Source: Sphingobacteriales bacterium (lineage in GTDB: Bacteria; Bacteroidota; Bacteroidia; Chitinophagales; UBA2359). Taken from it: a DNA stretch of 64,000 bases. The notes under the pieces were generated by a model. The model worked only from the letters and a program-made list of their open reading frames with translations. It had not been told where the DNA came from and ran no database searches. Below, piece by piece: positions 20,380 to 32,263 of the stretch. Both the position numbers and the translations under genes were made by a program. Each line of letters opens with the position of its first letter. Within the stretch, counting starts at the first letter, position 1. The DNA is taken from contig JADJTE010000007.1 in assembly GCA_016711295.1 (NCBI GenBank), positions 124,001 to 188,000 on the forward strand. Direction: 5' to 3'.

Positions 20380-21201
20380 ATGCAACAAGACCCACAACAA
20401 ATTTTGAATACCCTTATCCCGATGATATTACAGTATGGCAGCCGCATTTTGGGCGGTTTGCTCGTATTGGGTTTTGGTTGGGTACTTATTGGGATAATAG
20501 AAAACGCTATCCGACGCGCCGTCAATCGCGGAATTAGAACTATAGATGCGACTGCTCAGTCGCTGCTGCTGTCTGCCTTATCTATCCTGCTCAAAATGGT
20601 CGTCATTTTGGCGGCAGCCTCTACCGTAGGCATCGAGACCACCTCTTTTGTCGCGGTATTGGGGTCTTTGGGCCTGGCAGCGGGCTTGGCATTGCAAGGC
20701 AGCCTTGCCAATTTGGCGGGGGGCTTGTTGTTGCTCATATTCCGTCCTGTGCGCGTTGGCGACTATATCAGAGTACAGGGTTTTGAAGGCTATACGCGCG
20801 AAATCCAACTCCTTACTACCATACTCGAAACCAACGACAAAACCCGCATCTATCTGCCCAACGGCAGTTTAGCGAACGGAACTATCATCAATTTGTCGCA
20901 GTTTGGATCCACACGCCTGCATATACCGCTACAAATATCCCACGAAGCCGACATACAGCAAGTGCGCCAATTGTTGCTCAACATCGTAGCCCAACACCCA
21001 CAAGTAGTAACCGACCCCGCCCCAGTCGTAGTCGTTGTGAAACTAACATCTGACTATGTAGAGTTAGACATACGCCCTTGGTGCGACCCCGCACATATAT
21101 CGCTCGTCACTACCCAATTATTAGAAAGTTTCAAATATTGCCTTGACCGCCACCAAATACCGCTACCCAATTCCCACATGGTAGTTACGCTGTCGAAATA
21201 G
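20380..21201 (+). CDS. Small-conductance mechanosensitive channel, MscS family
   Basis: 273 aa, close to the length of E. coli MscS. Three predicted membrane helices: ILGGLLVLGFGWVLIGII, LLSALSILLKMVVILAAA, and the pore helix region SLGLAAGLALQGSLANLAGG, which is the family signature. The cytoplasmic beta domain starts with FRPVRVGDYIRVQGFEG and continues to LPNGSLANGTIINLS. It opens under membrane tension to release solutes on osmotic downshock. Monocistronic by position. The start at 20380 fits the short N-terminal periplasmic tail. Confidence 0.92.
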   Translation: MQQDPQQILNTLIPMILQYGSRILGGLLVLGFGWVLIGIIENAIRRAVNRGIRTIDATAQSLLLSALSILLKMVVILAAASTVGIETTSFVAVLGSLGLAAGLALQGSLANLAGGLLLLIFRPVRVGDYIRVQGFEGYTREIQLLTTILETNDKTRIYLPNGSLANGTIINLSQFGSTRLHIPLQISHEADIQQVRQLLLNIVAQHPQVVTDPAPVVVVVKLTSDYVELDIRPWCDPAHISLVTTQLLESFKYCLDRHQIPLPNSHMVVTLSK

Positions 21202-21401
21202 GCAGAAAAAGCAGCATAGAACCACAAAATCATCTCTATAAACAAGCAACAACTCCTTAATAGGCAACTATATAGGGGTTGTTGGCGTTTAGAAAAGCGT
21301 GTTGTTGCCTCAAAAAAACACGTGTTATTGCTGAGGCGTGCAACGATAAAGCACACTTTTGCGTCTTTTAAGCAAAGTTCACCTCCATTGCCCATGCCCA
21401 C

Positions 21402-24400
21402 ATGTATATGAACCACTTCAACAATTGTCGCACTTGTGCCCTCTTGGTATGCCTTTGGGCGGTACTATTGAGCAATACTGCCGCCCTACAAGCCCAAACC
21501 GCCAATGCGAGCAACGATTGGATAGACTATGCCGCGACATATTATAAGATAAAAGTAGCCAACAATGCTATACACCGCCTGCCTCATAGTGTATTAGCAG
21601 CAGCGGGGCTGCCCAATGTCATGGGCGAACACGTCAAAATTATACACAAAGGACAGGAAATACCCGTATATGTTAGCACCAACGGCATAATGAGCGACGG
21701 CGATTATATCGAATTTTACGGCAATAAAAATGACGGCGAATTGGACGGCTCACTCTACCAGTATCCGAGTTGGCAGCCTATACCAAGCAATAGTTTGTTC
21801 AGCGATACATCGGCATACTTCCTCACCTTTGCGCCGTTTGGCAGTCATCTACGTTTTGCGGCTACCCCCAACGACCTGAGCAACCTGCCCGCTCCCGAAC
21901 CCTACTTCATACACCGCACGTACAATGCCTATCCCGAAGAACATTATGCGGGCAAGCCGTTCAGTATAGCAGGCACAAACAAAACCTATGCTGATTTTGA
22001 CAATACCGAAGGTTTTGTGAGCAATGCCATAGCACTCAACAACGAGCGCGTATTTAACCTTGCTACGCCCGCCCTATACGCCGCCGCACCTGCCAACGCC
22101 CAACTGAGCGGACGCATCATAGGACGGTCTAACGACAACGATGTGCAGGGCGACCACCGCTTGCAAATAGCCATCAACGGAAATACCGTGGCGGACTCGA
22201 CTTACGAAGGCTATACCGCCTTTACCATACAGCGCGACCTAAGTTTGGCACAACTCGGCAATGCTACTACCGCCATACGCCTGCAATCGCTGCCCGCTGG
22301 TGCTACTGATGTCAATTATCAATCGGTAGCGTGGTGGCAAATCAGCTACCCACGCGCTTTTGATATGGGCAATGCCACTTCGTTTGCCTTAGAATTGGAC
22401 AATAACGGCGATAAATACCTCGAAATAAACAATTTTAATGGCGGCAGCACCCCCGTACTCTATGACTTAGACAACCACTTGCGCATACCCTTAGTTTGGC
22501 AAGATGGAAAATACAAAGTATTTCTGCCCCAAGCCATAGGCGGCGCGGCGCGTAGGCGTGTAGTATTGTGCAATACCGATGCGGCTGCTTTTTGCCAGAT
22601 AGGTTGTAGTTTTCCCGAATGTATTCCGAGCAACTGCCAACTTTGGGCAATCCGACAATTGCCCGCACCAATACAATTTACCGATTATAGCTTGCCCGAC
22701 AACCAAGCCCAATTTCTTATCATAACGCACCAGCGACTGCGGCAGGGGGCGATAGACCAAGTAGCTCGCTACCGCGACTATCGAAGCAGCCCCGAAGGTG
22801 GCAATTACAATACTGCTATCATCGATATAGAACAATTATACGACCAATTTGCTTGGGGCATTGCCAAACACCCCTTGGCTATCCGCAATTTTGCAAACTA
22901 TGCCATAGATAATTGGACAAGCACCTCGCCGCGCTATTTGCTCTTATTGGGCAAGGGCGTTAGTTATAATTACATGACTACCTCGACCAATTATGACGCA
23001 TGCCTCGTGCCTACTTACGGACACGAAGCCAGCGACGTGATGCTAACGGTTGCCTCCAATGCCCTATATCAGCCCCAATTAGCTACGGGACGTGTGCCCG
23101 CCCATACGCCCGAAGAGGTGCGCATCTATTTGGATAAACTAATGACCTACGAAGCCAACTTTGCCAATAATTGCGATGTAGAACAAGGTCTGTTTCGCAA
23201 ACAAGCCTTACATATCGCAGGCGGCAGCAATCTCGCCGAGTCGGAGTCGTTTTTGGGCAAATTAGCAGAGTACCGGCAAATATTTGAAGATACGCTTTTA
23301 GGCGGAAAAGTAGTGTATACATACAATAAAATAAGCGAAGATGTGATAGAACAAGCCGATTTGGGCGAAATATTGGATAAAGGCTTGGCGATGATTATGT
23401 TTTTTGGGCACTCGGCAGGTAGCTATTGGAATTTGGACTTGGGCAAGCCCGAAAATTATAACAACCACGGCAAATATCCCTTTATTATGACCGGCTCGTG
23501 TTTTGTAGGCGATATTTATGGGCAAGCCTCTTTGCCCGCAGGCATGGCAGAAGATTATATCCTTGCCGATGGTTTGGGAGCCATTGGATTTTTGGCAACC
23601 GCTTCTTTTGGTTTCCCGACTTGGCTGCACCATTACGACAAGAACCTACACCAACAATTTTGCCGCAATAAGTATGGGCAATCCGTAGCCGACTGTGTGA
23701 AGCAGACGATTCAGGAGATTAGTGCCGCCTATCCGAACCAAGACGGCGCAAAAATCACCTGTCAAGAATACGCCCTCGTAGGCGACCCCGCGCTGCGCAT
23801 TGCCGCTTGGCAACAGCCCGAACCTGCTTTGTCGAACAGCCCCACCCAATCGGCTATTTCTTTCGAGCCGCCCTCTATTACTGCCGACCTCAGCGGGTTT
23901 ACGGTGCGCATAGCAGTAGCTAATTTGGGCAAAGCTACCGCCGATAGCATTACCCTGCGCATAGAACGCCAATTGCCTAATGGTACAGTAGGGCAAACTA
24001 TCAATCGGCGGATAGCCCTACCGCCTTATGTCGATACGATAGACGTATATTTGCCGATGGGCGATGCCAACCTCGTAGGCGGTAGCAATCGCATCACCGC
24101 CACCATAGACCCTGAACAAGAAATAGACGAAAGTTGCGAGGCAAACAATAGCGTCAGTCGCGAGTTATTTATTTTTTCCGACCTGCTGCTACCCATTTTC
24201 CCTTGTAATTATGCCATTGTGGGCGCAAATCCCGTCGTGCTACATGCTTCTACGGGCATACCCATATCCGCAGCCCGCAACTATTGGATGGAGATAGACA
24301 CTACTGCCCATTTTGATAGCCCATTCAAGCAACAGACAACTATCAACAGCATAGGCGGCGTATTGCGTTGGCAACCTGCTATCAATTATACCGACAATAC

Positions 24401-26535
24401 GGTATATTATTGGCGAGCAGCACCCGCAGGCGATAACCCACAATGGAAAATCCATTCCTTTATATATCAAAATGGCGCGGCGGAGGGCTACAATCAATCG
24501 CATCATGGGCAATGGGCACAAAATGACCTCGCGCAGATAGACATACAGCCCACTGCACCGCATATAACATTTAGCCGACAGCCGCACCAATTGCGCATCA
24601 TTAATAATTACAACTCAAAATCGGCTATATCCATAGCATTAGACGAGGAATTGCTGGGCACGGGTAGTCAGATGTTAGATAATTGCGATGGCGGCATTGC
24701 CTTTGTAGTATTCCGACCCGTGAGCGGCGAGTTGCAGGCATTAACTTCGCAAAAAGCCAATGCCTTTTTGGGGTGTGAAGGGCGCGGCACCTATTTCAAC
24801 CAACAAATCAACAATGCCGAGATACGGCAAATAGAGTTCCGAACCAACGACCCACAGCAAATAGACTCGATGCGGGCATTTGTAGCGCAAAAAATACCCA
24901 ACGGCTACTACGTAGCGATGTATAGCGTGCGCGAACATCGTTGGCAAAACCTGCCCGCTACTGCTCGCGCGAAGCCCTATTAGAATTAGCGGCAAGCATG
25001 GGCATTGCACAATTGGCTACCCTTAACAATGCGCAAGGCTTTATCGCATTTGGGCAAAAGGGCAGCAATGGCGCGTTTAGCCCTTATTGGACGAATAGCA
25101 CGACCAGCGCACTCAATTTTGAAGTAAATGCCAACTTTTTGGTCGCAGCGGAAACGGGCTATATGGAAGCTACCGTAGGACCTGCATTGAGTTGGGCATC
25201 GCTCGAATGGCAGTACTCCGCCAATGCCGATGCGCATTATTTAGATATTTATGGTATAGATAACGCGGGCAATAAAACTTTATTGATGGGACAACAAACC
25301 GCCTCGAATATTGATTTGTCGAGCATAGCAGCCAGCAATTATCCTTATTTGCAGCTACATTGGGCGATGCGCGATACGGTCAATTTTACCCCACCACAAT
25401 TGGATTATTGGCGCGTATGGTTCGACCGCCGCGCCGAGCTTGCCCTCGATGACAGTATCATTACCTATTTCATGCCGATACGCTTACGGCAGGCGATTGG
25501 CTGCAATTGCAAATAGGAATGTCGAACCCCGAAAACTCAGCCCTCGACGGCGTAGCAATTGCCTATAATATTGCCGACCAAAACGGCAACCTCATCAGCG
25601 GCACGCCTCCCGCGCCCCAAAACGTAGGGGCAGGGCAAAGCAATATTGTCAGTATAGCGCAAACGACTGCTAACCTCGAAGGCAATTATATCTTGTCGCT
25701 TACCCTGAACCCCAACCAGCAATTGCCCGAAAAGTATTCGTTCAACAATCTGCTCCACCTGCCTTTTACCGTAGTGCGAGACGGCGTAAATCCCTATATC
25801 GATGTGACGTTTGATGGGCGGCATATTACCGAAGGTGAATTGGTATCGGCAAATCCCGAAATTTTTATCCGCATAAAAGACGATAATCCCTATTTGCCCC
25901 TCAGCGACACCGCCGACTTTTATCTCGCCCTGCGCTATACCGACCCCGAGACAGGACTACCCCAACTCACCGAAACGCCCATACCTTTTAACTCGCCTCT
26001 CTTGCAGTTTGTTGCCCCTACGAGCAATGCCGCCGAGCAAGGCAATAATACCGCCGACATACGCCTAAACCTACAACTAAGTACAGCAGGGCGTTACGAA
26101 CTAATTGTGCGTGCCAAGGACCGAAGCGGCAACGCCTTTGCCAAACGCGCCTACACGATGCAGTTTAGCATAGACCCGCGCCCGATGATTTCTAAGCTCG
26201 TCAATTACCCAAATCCATTTACGACCCGAACGCATTTTGTATTTACGCTGACAGGCAGCGAAATACCGCAACAAATCAGTATTGAAATACGCAATATAAG
26301 TGGGCGTGTGGTGCGCAATATCGACCAATCCGAATTGGGCGACCTGCATATTGGCAATAATATCACATCTTTTGCGTGGGACGGCACCGACCAATATGGC
26401 AACGCCTTAGCCAACGGTTTATATCTCTACCGCGTAGTAACACGCCTTGACGGGCAAGCCCTTGAACACTACCAAACTGCCGCCGACAACTTTTTTAATG
26501 AACATGGCTGGGGCAAAATGTATTTGCTGCGATAA
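21402..26535 (+). CDS. Putative type IX secretion sortase, PorU2-like (C25 cysteine peptidase), two frameshifts
   Basis: About 1,710 aa in three frames read as one protein. Signal region CALLVCLWAVLLSNTAALQA. The N-terminal domain has the PorU-type opening (YYKIKVANNAIHRLPHSVL … SDGDYIEFYGNKNDGELD). The C25 (gingipain-family) catalytic domain shows the His of MFFGHSAGSYW (about residue 670) and the Cys of MTGSCFVGD (about residue 700). Ig-like/CARDB-type domains follow (ADSITLRIERQLPNG), and the end is a FlgD-like unit (LVNYPNPF … SFAWDGTDQYGNALANGLYLYRV). Frames break near 24955 and near 25472, where one missing T in TATTTCATG restores YFHADTLTAGDWLQLQIG. PorU-type enzymes cleave T9SS C-terminal signals and attach cargo to the surface. 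Assignment to PorU2 rather than another C25 protein rests on length and N-terminal similarity. Confidence 0.78.
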
Positions 26536-26619
26536 TAATAATTATTCCAATAATGAGATACTGAAAGGTAGGTCATCCGCGCCGCGTTGCACCAAGCGAC
26601 GCGCGGCGGAGATTACTCG

Positions 26620-26830
26620 TAATTCACCATTTCATCATTTTCTCCTCATAAAAAACACCCACCTGCTACAATTGACGAAAATAGTGCTATAATTGCCGCA
26701 TTATTTGTTATAGGTAAAATTTTATGGCTATATCCAAATGATATATATAAAGTAGTAAAATTTACCGAACTGCACTATCGCCGTTCCTCGCCTTTTTTCT
26801 GACGAAAGGGGCAGGGAACGGTTTTTTTTG
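26620..26830 (+). repeat. Duplicated leader module, copy 1
   Basis: Nearly the same sequence recurs at 32010-32225 (AAAACACCCACCTGCTACAA, ATAGTGCTATAATTGCCGC, TATTTGTTATAGGTAAAATT, CGAACTGCACTATCG, then the hairpin). Each copy lies directly upstream of a gene for a secreted protein. TATAATTG within it is a possible -7 box. Confidence 0.85.
26781..26829 (+). terminator. Intrinsic terminator or attenuator before the M4 protease gene
   Basis: CCGTTCCTCGCC pairs with GGCAGGGAACGG, followed by eight T (26822-26829). It ends 35 bp before the protease ATG. If transcription of the protease starts upstream in the duplicated leader, this would act as an attenuator; otherwise it ends porU2 transcription. 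Confidence 0.75.
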
Positions 26831-26863
26831 TTTATATTTACTCACTTTTTAGCTATACGCCTT

Positions 26864-29800
26864 ATGAAAAAGACATCTTTTCTCCGTGTATTTGCCTTTT
26901 TGGGCATTATTAGCCTTGTCGTTTGGGGCTGTGGTGGGTGGTTTGGGGCTAAACGGCAGGATAAACAGCAAGAACGGGCTAAGGCGGCTGCGGCAGCCGA
27001 TAGTACTGCGCATTTAGCCAAAACAGACACCACCACTGTCAAAGTCGACTCGGCATGGCTCAATGCCATTCTTATTACCCCCCAACTCAAAAACGACAAC
27101 CCGCTACTCAAAAGCATAACCGATTATGTAGGGACTGATGGCAGCATTCGCCATTTCAAACAGGACCCTCCTATAAGTGCAGAGGACTTGTTGGGTAAGT
27201 ACAAAACTGCATTGGGCTTGGGTCCCGACGACGAACTGCGACCTGGCGCGATATTAGGGCTATACCCAATGGGTATTACGCGGACTATCAGCAATATTAC
27301 AAGGGTTTGCCAGTAGACTATGCTTACTATAATCTGACTGTCAAAAATGGAAAAATACTTTCTGCTAATGGTTCGCTTATTCCAGGGCTAGACTTAGAGA
27401 TTCCCGTTCGATTGAGCCAAGCCGAGGCAATTGAGCGAGCTATTGAATATGGTCACAAAAAGGGCATCGCTTTTAGGTGGGAAAATGCCATAGAGGAAGC
27501 AGCCATAAAAGAAGTTACGGGCGACCCCAATGCAACAAAATACCCCAAGTGGTCATCTCTGCAAATATGGGCTGCCCCGCCTCCCGATGTGCATTTATCG
27601 CATGTCATCTACTTCATCCACTTAGATGCTATCTCGCCATCGGCTGTATTCAACGTATATGTAGATGCCAATAGTGGCGAAGTGCTTTTGTTTAAAAACA
27701 CTGCCGTACATGCCTGTTCGCCAGGGCTGGTCGATACCGAATATGGCGGGTATGTGGGAACAACAAGCAAGACCTATGGTCAGAAATCGTTTAAAACGGT
27801 CTTGAATACGACCTTAAATGCCTATACCTTATACACCGACCCAAGCGATGCAACTTGTTATGGGCACCAAATCAGAACGCATATGGATGCCGATAGCGTA
27901 TCATCTGCCAACGATATTCAAAATACCCCCGCTAATAGCAATGATTGGCTGTCGGGTACGACAACCAACGAATTGGCGACGGTCCATTGGGCTGCCCAGC
28001 AGTGTTATGATTACTATAAAACAGAACACAATGTCAGTGCTTATAATTCAGGGAGTACGTCAAGCCAACCAATCGAAATATGGTTGGGGGTCGAGCGAGT
28101 GGGTGTGTCAGCCCCTGTTGCCGTTACAAGTAGCAATTTCGGTGGTTCCCCGCCTCGTGCAAAGATACAGATAGCAGTTGGAGGCGTAGGTTCTGTGTTC
28201 TCTAATACTTGCGCTTGGAACGACTTATATAGCCTCGACTTGATAGGACACGAATATACCCATGTGATAGACTTAGTCGGTGACAAGTTAGCTTGGTGGC
28301 AACCGCCTACGCCCAATCCAGAGGCATTAGTGCGTTCCATTCGCCTATTAGAGTCTTTTTGTGATGTATTTGGTATGGTTATCGAAAATTCGGCGGCAGG
28401 TAGCAACGATTGGCTTATTCTTAACGATGTGACTAATTGCGACAAGGCGATCCGTTCGGCGCAAAACCCCAGCAGTTATGGCTATTATAGAGACGATTCA
28501 GGAGGCTATATACAAGGACAAGCCTCTTTTTATGCGCAAAAATCTGCTTATTATTATGACCGCATCTATGTACGCCCTTCTGACGAAGATGAATATTCCA
28601 ATACCAGTATCTTAGCCCATTGGTTTTATTATATCGTCAATGGCACGGGTAGCAGCGGACCTGTGTCGGGTTTCTATACGGTATCCCCCTTAGCTCCTAA
28701 TCCCAGCGCGGCTATGGACAAAGCCGCTGCAATTGCCTATGACGTATTTACTAATATAGACCCCTTGACCGACGACTATCACCAACTTGCAAAAAAAACA
28801 ATTGAAAAGGCAACGGCGGCTTACGGTACCTGTTCGTCAGAGGTACAGACAGTTTGGGATGCTTGGAATGCGGTTAATGTGCATATAGAACGACCCGCGA
28901 CTTGCCCTTGGGTGGTCAATACTGCCGCTTATGATATTCCTAATTTTGATTATCATGTACCGTATATTAATGGCATTAAGGTAGATGGCAGTACAACAGG
29001 CGGCCTTGAAGCGGCTCGATATTGGGGCGATTGGCGATGGAATAGTGCCCAAAACCAACTTGAATTTTACCATAAACAATTTAAAAAAATAGACTTTAAC
29101 CAAAACGCTGTTGTTTCTGTGGAGTCGAATGAGCCGCTAAGTTCGCTAACTTTTGATGGCGTTTTGTCCGAAACGACTGGCATATTTTACGATGCGGCTA
29201 CTTATTTTCCTACAGTTACTTATCGACACACCCAATATAGCTTATTTTGGACAATTGATATTCATGGAAGTGGGATTCCTACTTCGCCCGCAGGGTATCG
29301 CCTCGTTTTTTCGGGTACCGATTTGGCGGGCAATAGCCTAATTATGCTTAAAGATATTGCCACCTCCCCTCCGTCTTTGATTCTACCCCCTTTCGTGCCT
29401 AATGGCAGCTTACCACAAAGGTCTGCGCTCACTAACCCGTTCTCACCTACTCCAATTGGTATTAGTGGTCAGGACAAAATGCACCTCATTGCAGATTGTA
29501 GCCCTATTAATCTAGAAGACGACATCTGCGACAATCACCTCCCCCACTTACAAGAGCTGACGGTCTATTATCCGGGCTTTGACCCCAATATTTATGAAGA
29601 ACGTATAGACCGCCAAACTTGGGCGGAAAACGGCAGCCAGCTATGTTTTGAACAAGAAATACCTGGTTATTATGTCGATTTTAGTACGGACGACGACATC
29701 AACCTACTCGTCAAAGCGTCCGAACCCCTATCCGCGCTTCAACTGCAACGCATTAGTTTGGGCGGTATTGTTTACGAAATCAGCGCGAGCAGCAGCCCGC

Positions 29801-31932
29801 TATCCCTCAATTCGGTTACACCTAATGCCGAGCAAACGGAATGGGTATTTACGCTCCACTACGACGACACACCCATCTATTCAAATATTTATCTTACAAC
29901 CGATGGAGTAGGTGACAACCTCAATGCCTATCGCCTCCACTTTGTAGGACATGACTTGGCAGGCAACCCGCTACAAGTGGTTGAAAACATGAATACGTAT
30001 GATGCCGCCGTGCTTTGCCTTGACGATATTGGCGAATTGCCCCATCGAACGGCAACGGGCGAATGGTCGGCTCGCTACGACGGTGCCGACCAAGCATTTA
30101 GGTTTAATATCGATTTTTGTGAAGAGCTATGGTTTTCTGCCCCCAATTTCCCTGCCTTCCTAAATATTATTCCCGACGGCAATACCGAACCCGCCCCCGT
30201 GTCGTATTCTATTCTGGACAATACCACGGGCACCTTTGCAATAGAAAACGTACCTATTATCGACCCCGCAGATGATACATATAATGCCAACGGCGATATT
30301 TGTGCTACTTTAGGCAGTTTGCCCGATAGTTATACCGTTTTTGTTACCTATCCTGGTGCTTGCCAAAAGGCATTATCGGGCAATATCGCACCGCCGCCTT
30401 GTACTTTCGAGAGCCACACCGTAGGTTATTCGACCCAAGTTGTCGAAGGCGGCTATACCATAGTCAGCTCTCGACTTTGGTTGCCATTGGACGCAGAATA
30501 TCCTTGTACGGTCAATATTAGCGGTGGTTCGATAGATAGCAATTCGGGCTATGGCGGGACTCCTATCACCTTTACGAGTGCTGGCGGCAGTACCCACGAA
30601 ATAATATACCGCGTTTTGACGGCTGAATTAAATTATGATTTTCCGTACTATGTAACCGATGCTAACGGCTGCATTTCCAAGGGATTATTGCGTCCCTACC
30701 ATATTTCGCCGGTTGTGTATGACCCCAGTTTTGACCATACCAAACCCAACAACAGCGATATATGCGCCCGTGCTACGGCTTGCTTCGACTATACATTTGA
30801 AAGCCAAGAACCCGCTGTGCCGATGTATTGTAGCTTGCCCGATGCTGTTGTAAGTGTTATCTCCGACGAATTGCAGGGCGACGGGCAGACTTACCGTCAG
30901 ATAGGCAGGGTCTGCTATACCGACCAAGGCGAACAGGTGGGTACGGCCCAAGAGTTTGCGCTCATTGCCCAACCGTTATCAGGTCTGGGCGACACGGTAG
31001 CGTACTCGGTTTCGATAATTTCCGACTTGGAAGTAGCTACTTCGGTGCAGCACGCGCGTTCTGTTTGTGGCGACGACAATTGCGCGGGAGTTTTGTCCGT
31101 TTCGGCGAGCGCAGGTTCGGGTGATTATGAATACGAATGGGACAACGGCGCAACAACGGCAACGCTCTCCGACCTTTGCGGCGGCACATATTCGGTAACG
31201 GTAAGCGATATTGAAACGGGCTGCGCTACAACAGCCACAGGGCAAGTAGGCATCATCGTCACATCTGGCAATACGGAAGTTGTTACCTACGCCGCTGCCG
31301 CCGAACTCATCAAGCCCGACATCCGATTAGCTCCCGCTTTGTTCGACAGTCAGACGAAGGTAGAATACACGCTGCCCGAAGATGGCTTTGTGACGATTAA
31401 GGTATATAATTTGCAGGGTATATTGGTCGAGACCTTGTTGAGCAACGAATACCGCACGGCGGGCAATTACCAAATCAACGACGAGGGCGGCGAATATGCC
31501 AACGGTTTATATTTGTTCAGCCTTGAAGTATGCAAACCGAAACAAGGCAGTAATTGGTATAAAATGGTAGGGGGCGGGACAACTCCCGCCCAACCCCTAA
31601 TCCCCACCATTCCCGCCCAATCCCAATCCCCACCAATTCCTGCCCAACCCCAATCCCCACCAATTCCGCCCAATCCCAATCCCACCAATTCCGCCCAATC
31701 CCAATCCCACCACTTCGCCCAATCCCAATCCCCAATTCCGCCCAATCCCAATCCCCACCCCGCCCAATCCCAATCCCATTCCGCCCAATCCAATCCCAAT
31801 TCCCGCCCAATCCAATCCCATTCCGCCCAATCCCAACCCCAATTCCCGCCCAATCGCAATCCCCAATCCCGCCCAACCCCAATCCCCACCAACTCCTGCC
31901 CAACCCCAATTCCCAATTCCATCCCGCCCTAA
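26864..31932 (+). CDS. M4 (thermolysin-family) metalloprotease lipoprotein with SprB repeat and T9SS-type sorting end, one frameshift
   Basis: Secreted zinc endopeptidase. The start is the ATG at 26864 (MKKTSFLRVFAFLGIISLVV, then WGCGG), a lipobox rather than a plain signal peptide. An FTP/PepSY-type propeptide spans the frameshift near 27270 (restored reading YYADYQQYYKGLPVDYAYYN). The catalytic motif HEYTH is at 28249-28263; the third zinc ligand is the Glu of LLESFCDVFG (codon 28351), about 34 residues on rather than the 24 of thermolysin, so a short insertion lies between. Long Ig-like repeats follow, then an SprB-type unit (YEYEWDNGATTATLSDLCGG) and a sorting domain (VEYTLPEDGFVTIKVYNLQG … NGLYLFSLEV). 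The last 110 codons are low-complexity Pro/Gln/Ser from a C-rich repeat and may not be translated as shown. Confidence 0.82.
31292..31607 (+). repeat. Duplicated sorting-domain module, copy 1
   Basis: About 315 bp almost identical to 37102-37404. It encodes the last part of the protease, from AAAELIKPDIRL through the sorting domain, and continues past it into the first CAACTCCCGCCCAACCCC of the C-rich tail. The two copies differ by a few single-base indels and substitutions. Confidence 0.9.
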
Positions 31933-31935
31933 CCA
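31608..31935. repeat. C-rich degenerate tandem repeat (CCCAAT/CCGCCC)
   Basis: About 330 bp made of variants of CCCAATTCC, CGCCCAATCCCAAT and CACCAATTC. A 90-bp version follows the second sorting module (37380-37470), and both end in CCAATTCCCAAATATA. The complementary strand is dense in GGG runs with short spacers, so G-quadruplexes are possible. The long minus-strand ORFs here (Gly/Trp/Leu-rich) are a by-product of the repeat. Confidence 0.85.
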
Positions 31936-32009
31936 ATCCTGCCCACCCCCCACCAATTCCCAAATATATTCGCCACATAGTCATTTCATAGTCATGCGAT
32001 ACCTCGAAT

Positions 32010-32225
32010 ATATTTACCATTTCGTCATTTTTCGTCATAAAAAAACACCCACCTGCTACAATTGACGAAAATAGTGCTATAATTGCCGCATTATTTGTTA
32101 TAGGTAAAATTTTATGACTATATTTGCCCCCCCAATAATATATATAAAATAATAAAATTCATCGAACTGCACTATCGCCGTTCCTCGCCTTTTTCTGACG
32201 AAAGGGGCAGGGAACGGTTTTTTTG
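32010..32225 (+). repeat. Duplicated leader module, copy 2, with terminator hairpin
   Basis: Second copy of the module at 26620-26830. It ends in the same hairpin (CCGTTCCTCGCC at 32178, GGCAGGGAACGG ending at 32217) and a run of seven T. The next gene starts about 40 bp later, the same arrangement as in copy 1. Confidence 0.85.
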
Positions 32226-32263
32226 TGCCCATTTTTGAATAATTTCCCAAAATTCACGTTTTT

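Noticed and set aside
31467..32038. Long minus-strand ORFs rich in Gly, Trp, Leu and Ile
   Set aside because: They mirror the C-rich tandem repeat; composition is wholly dictated by the repeat and there is no start signal.
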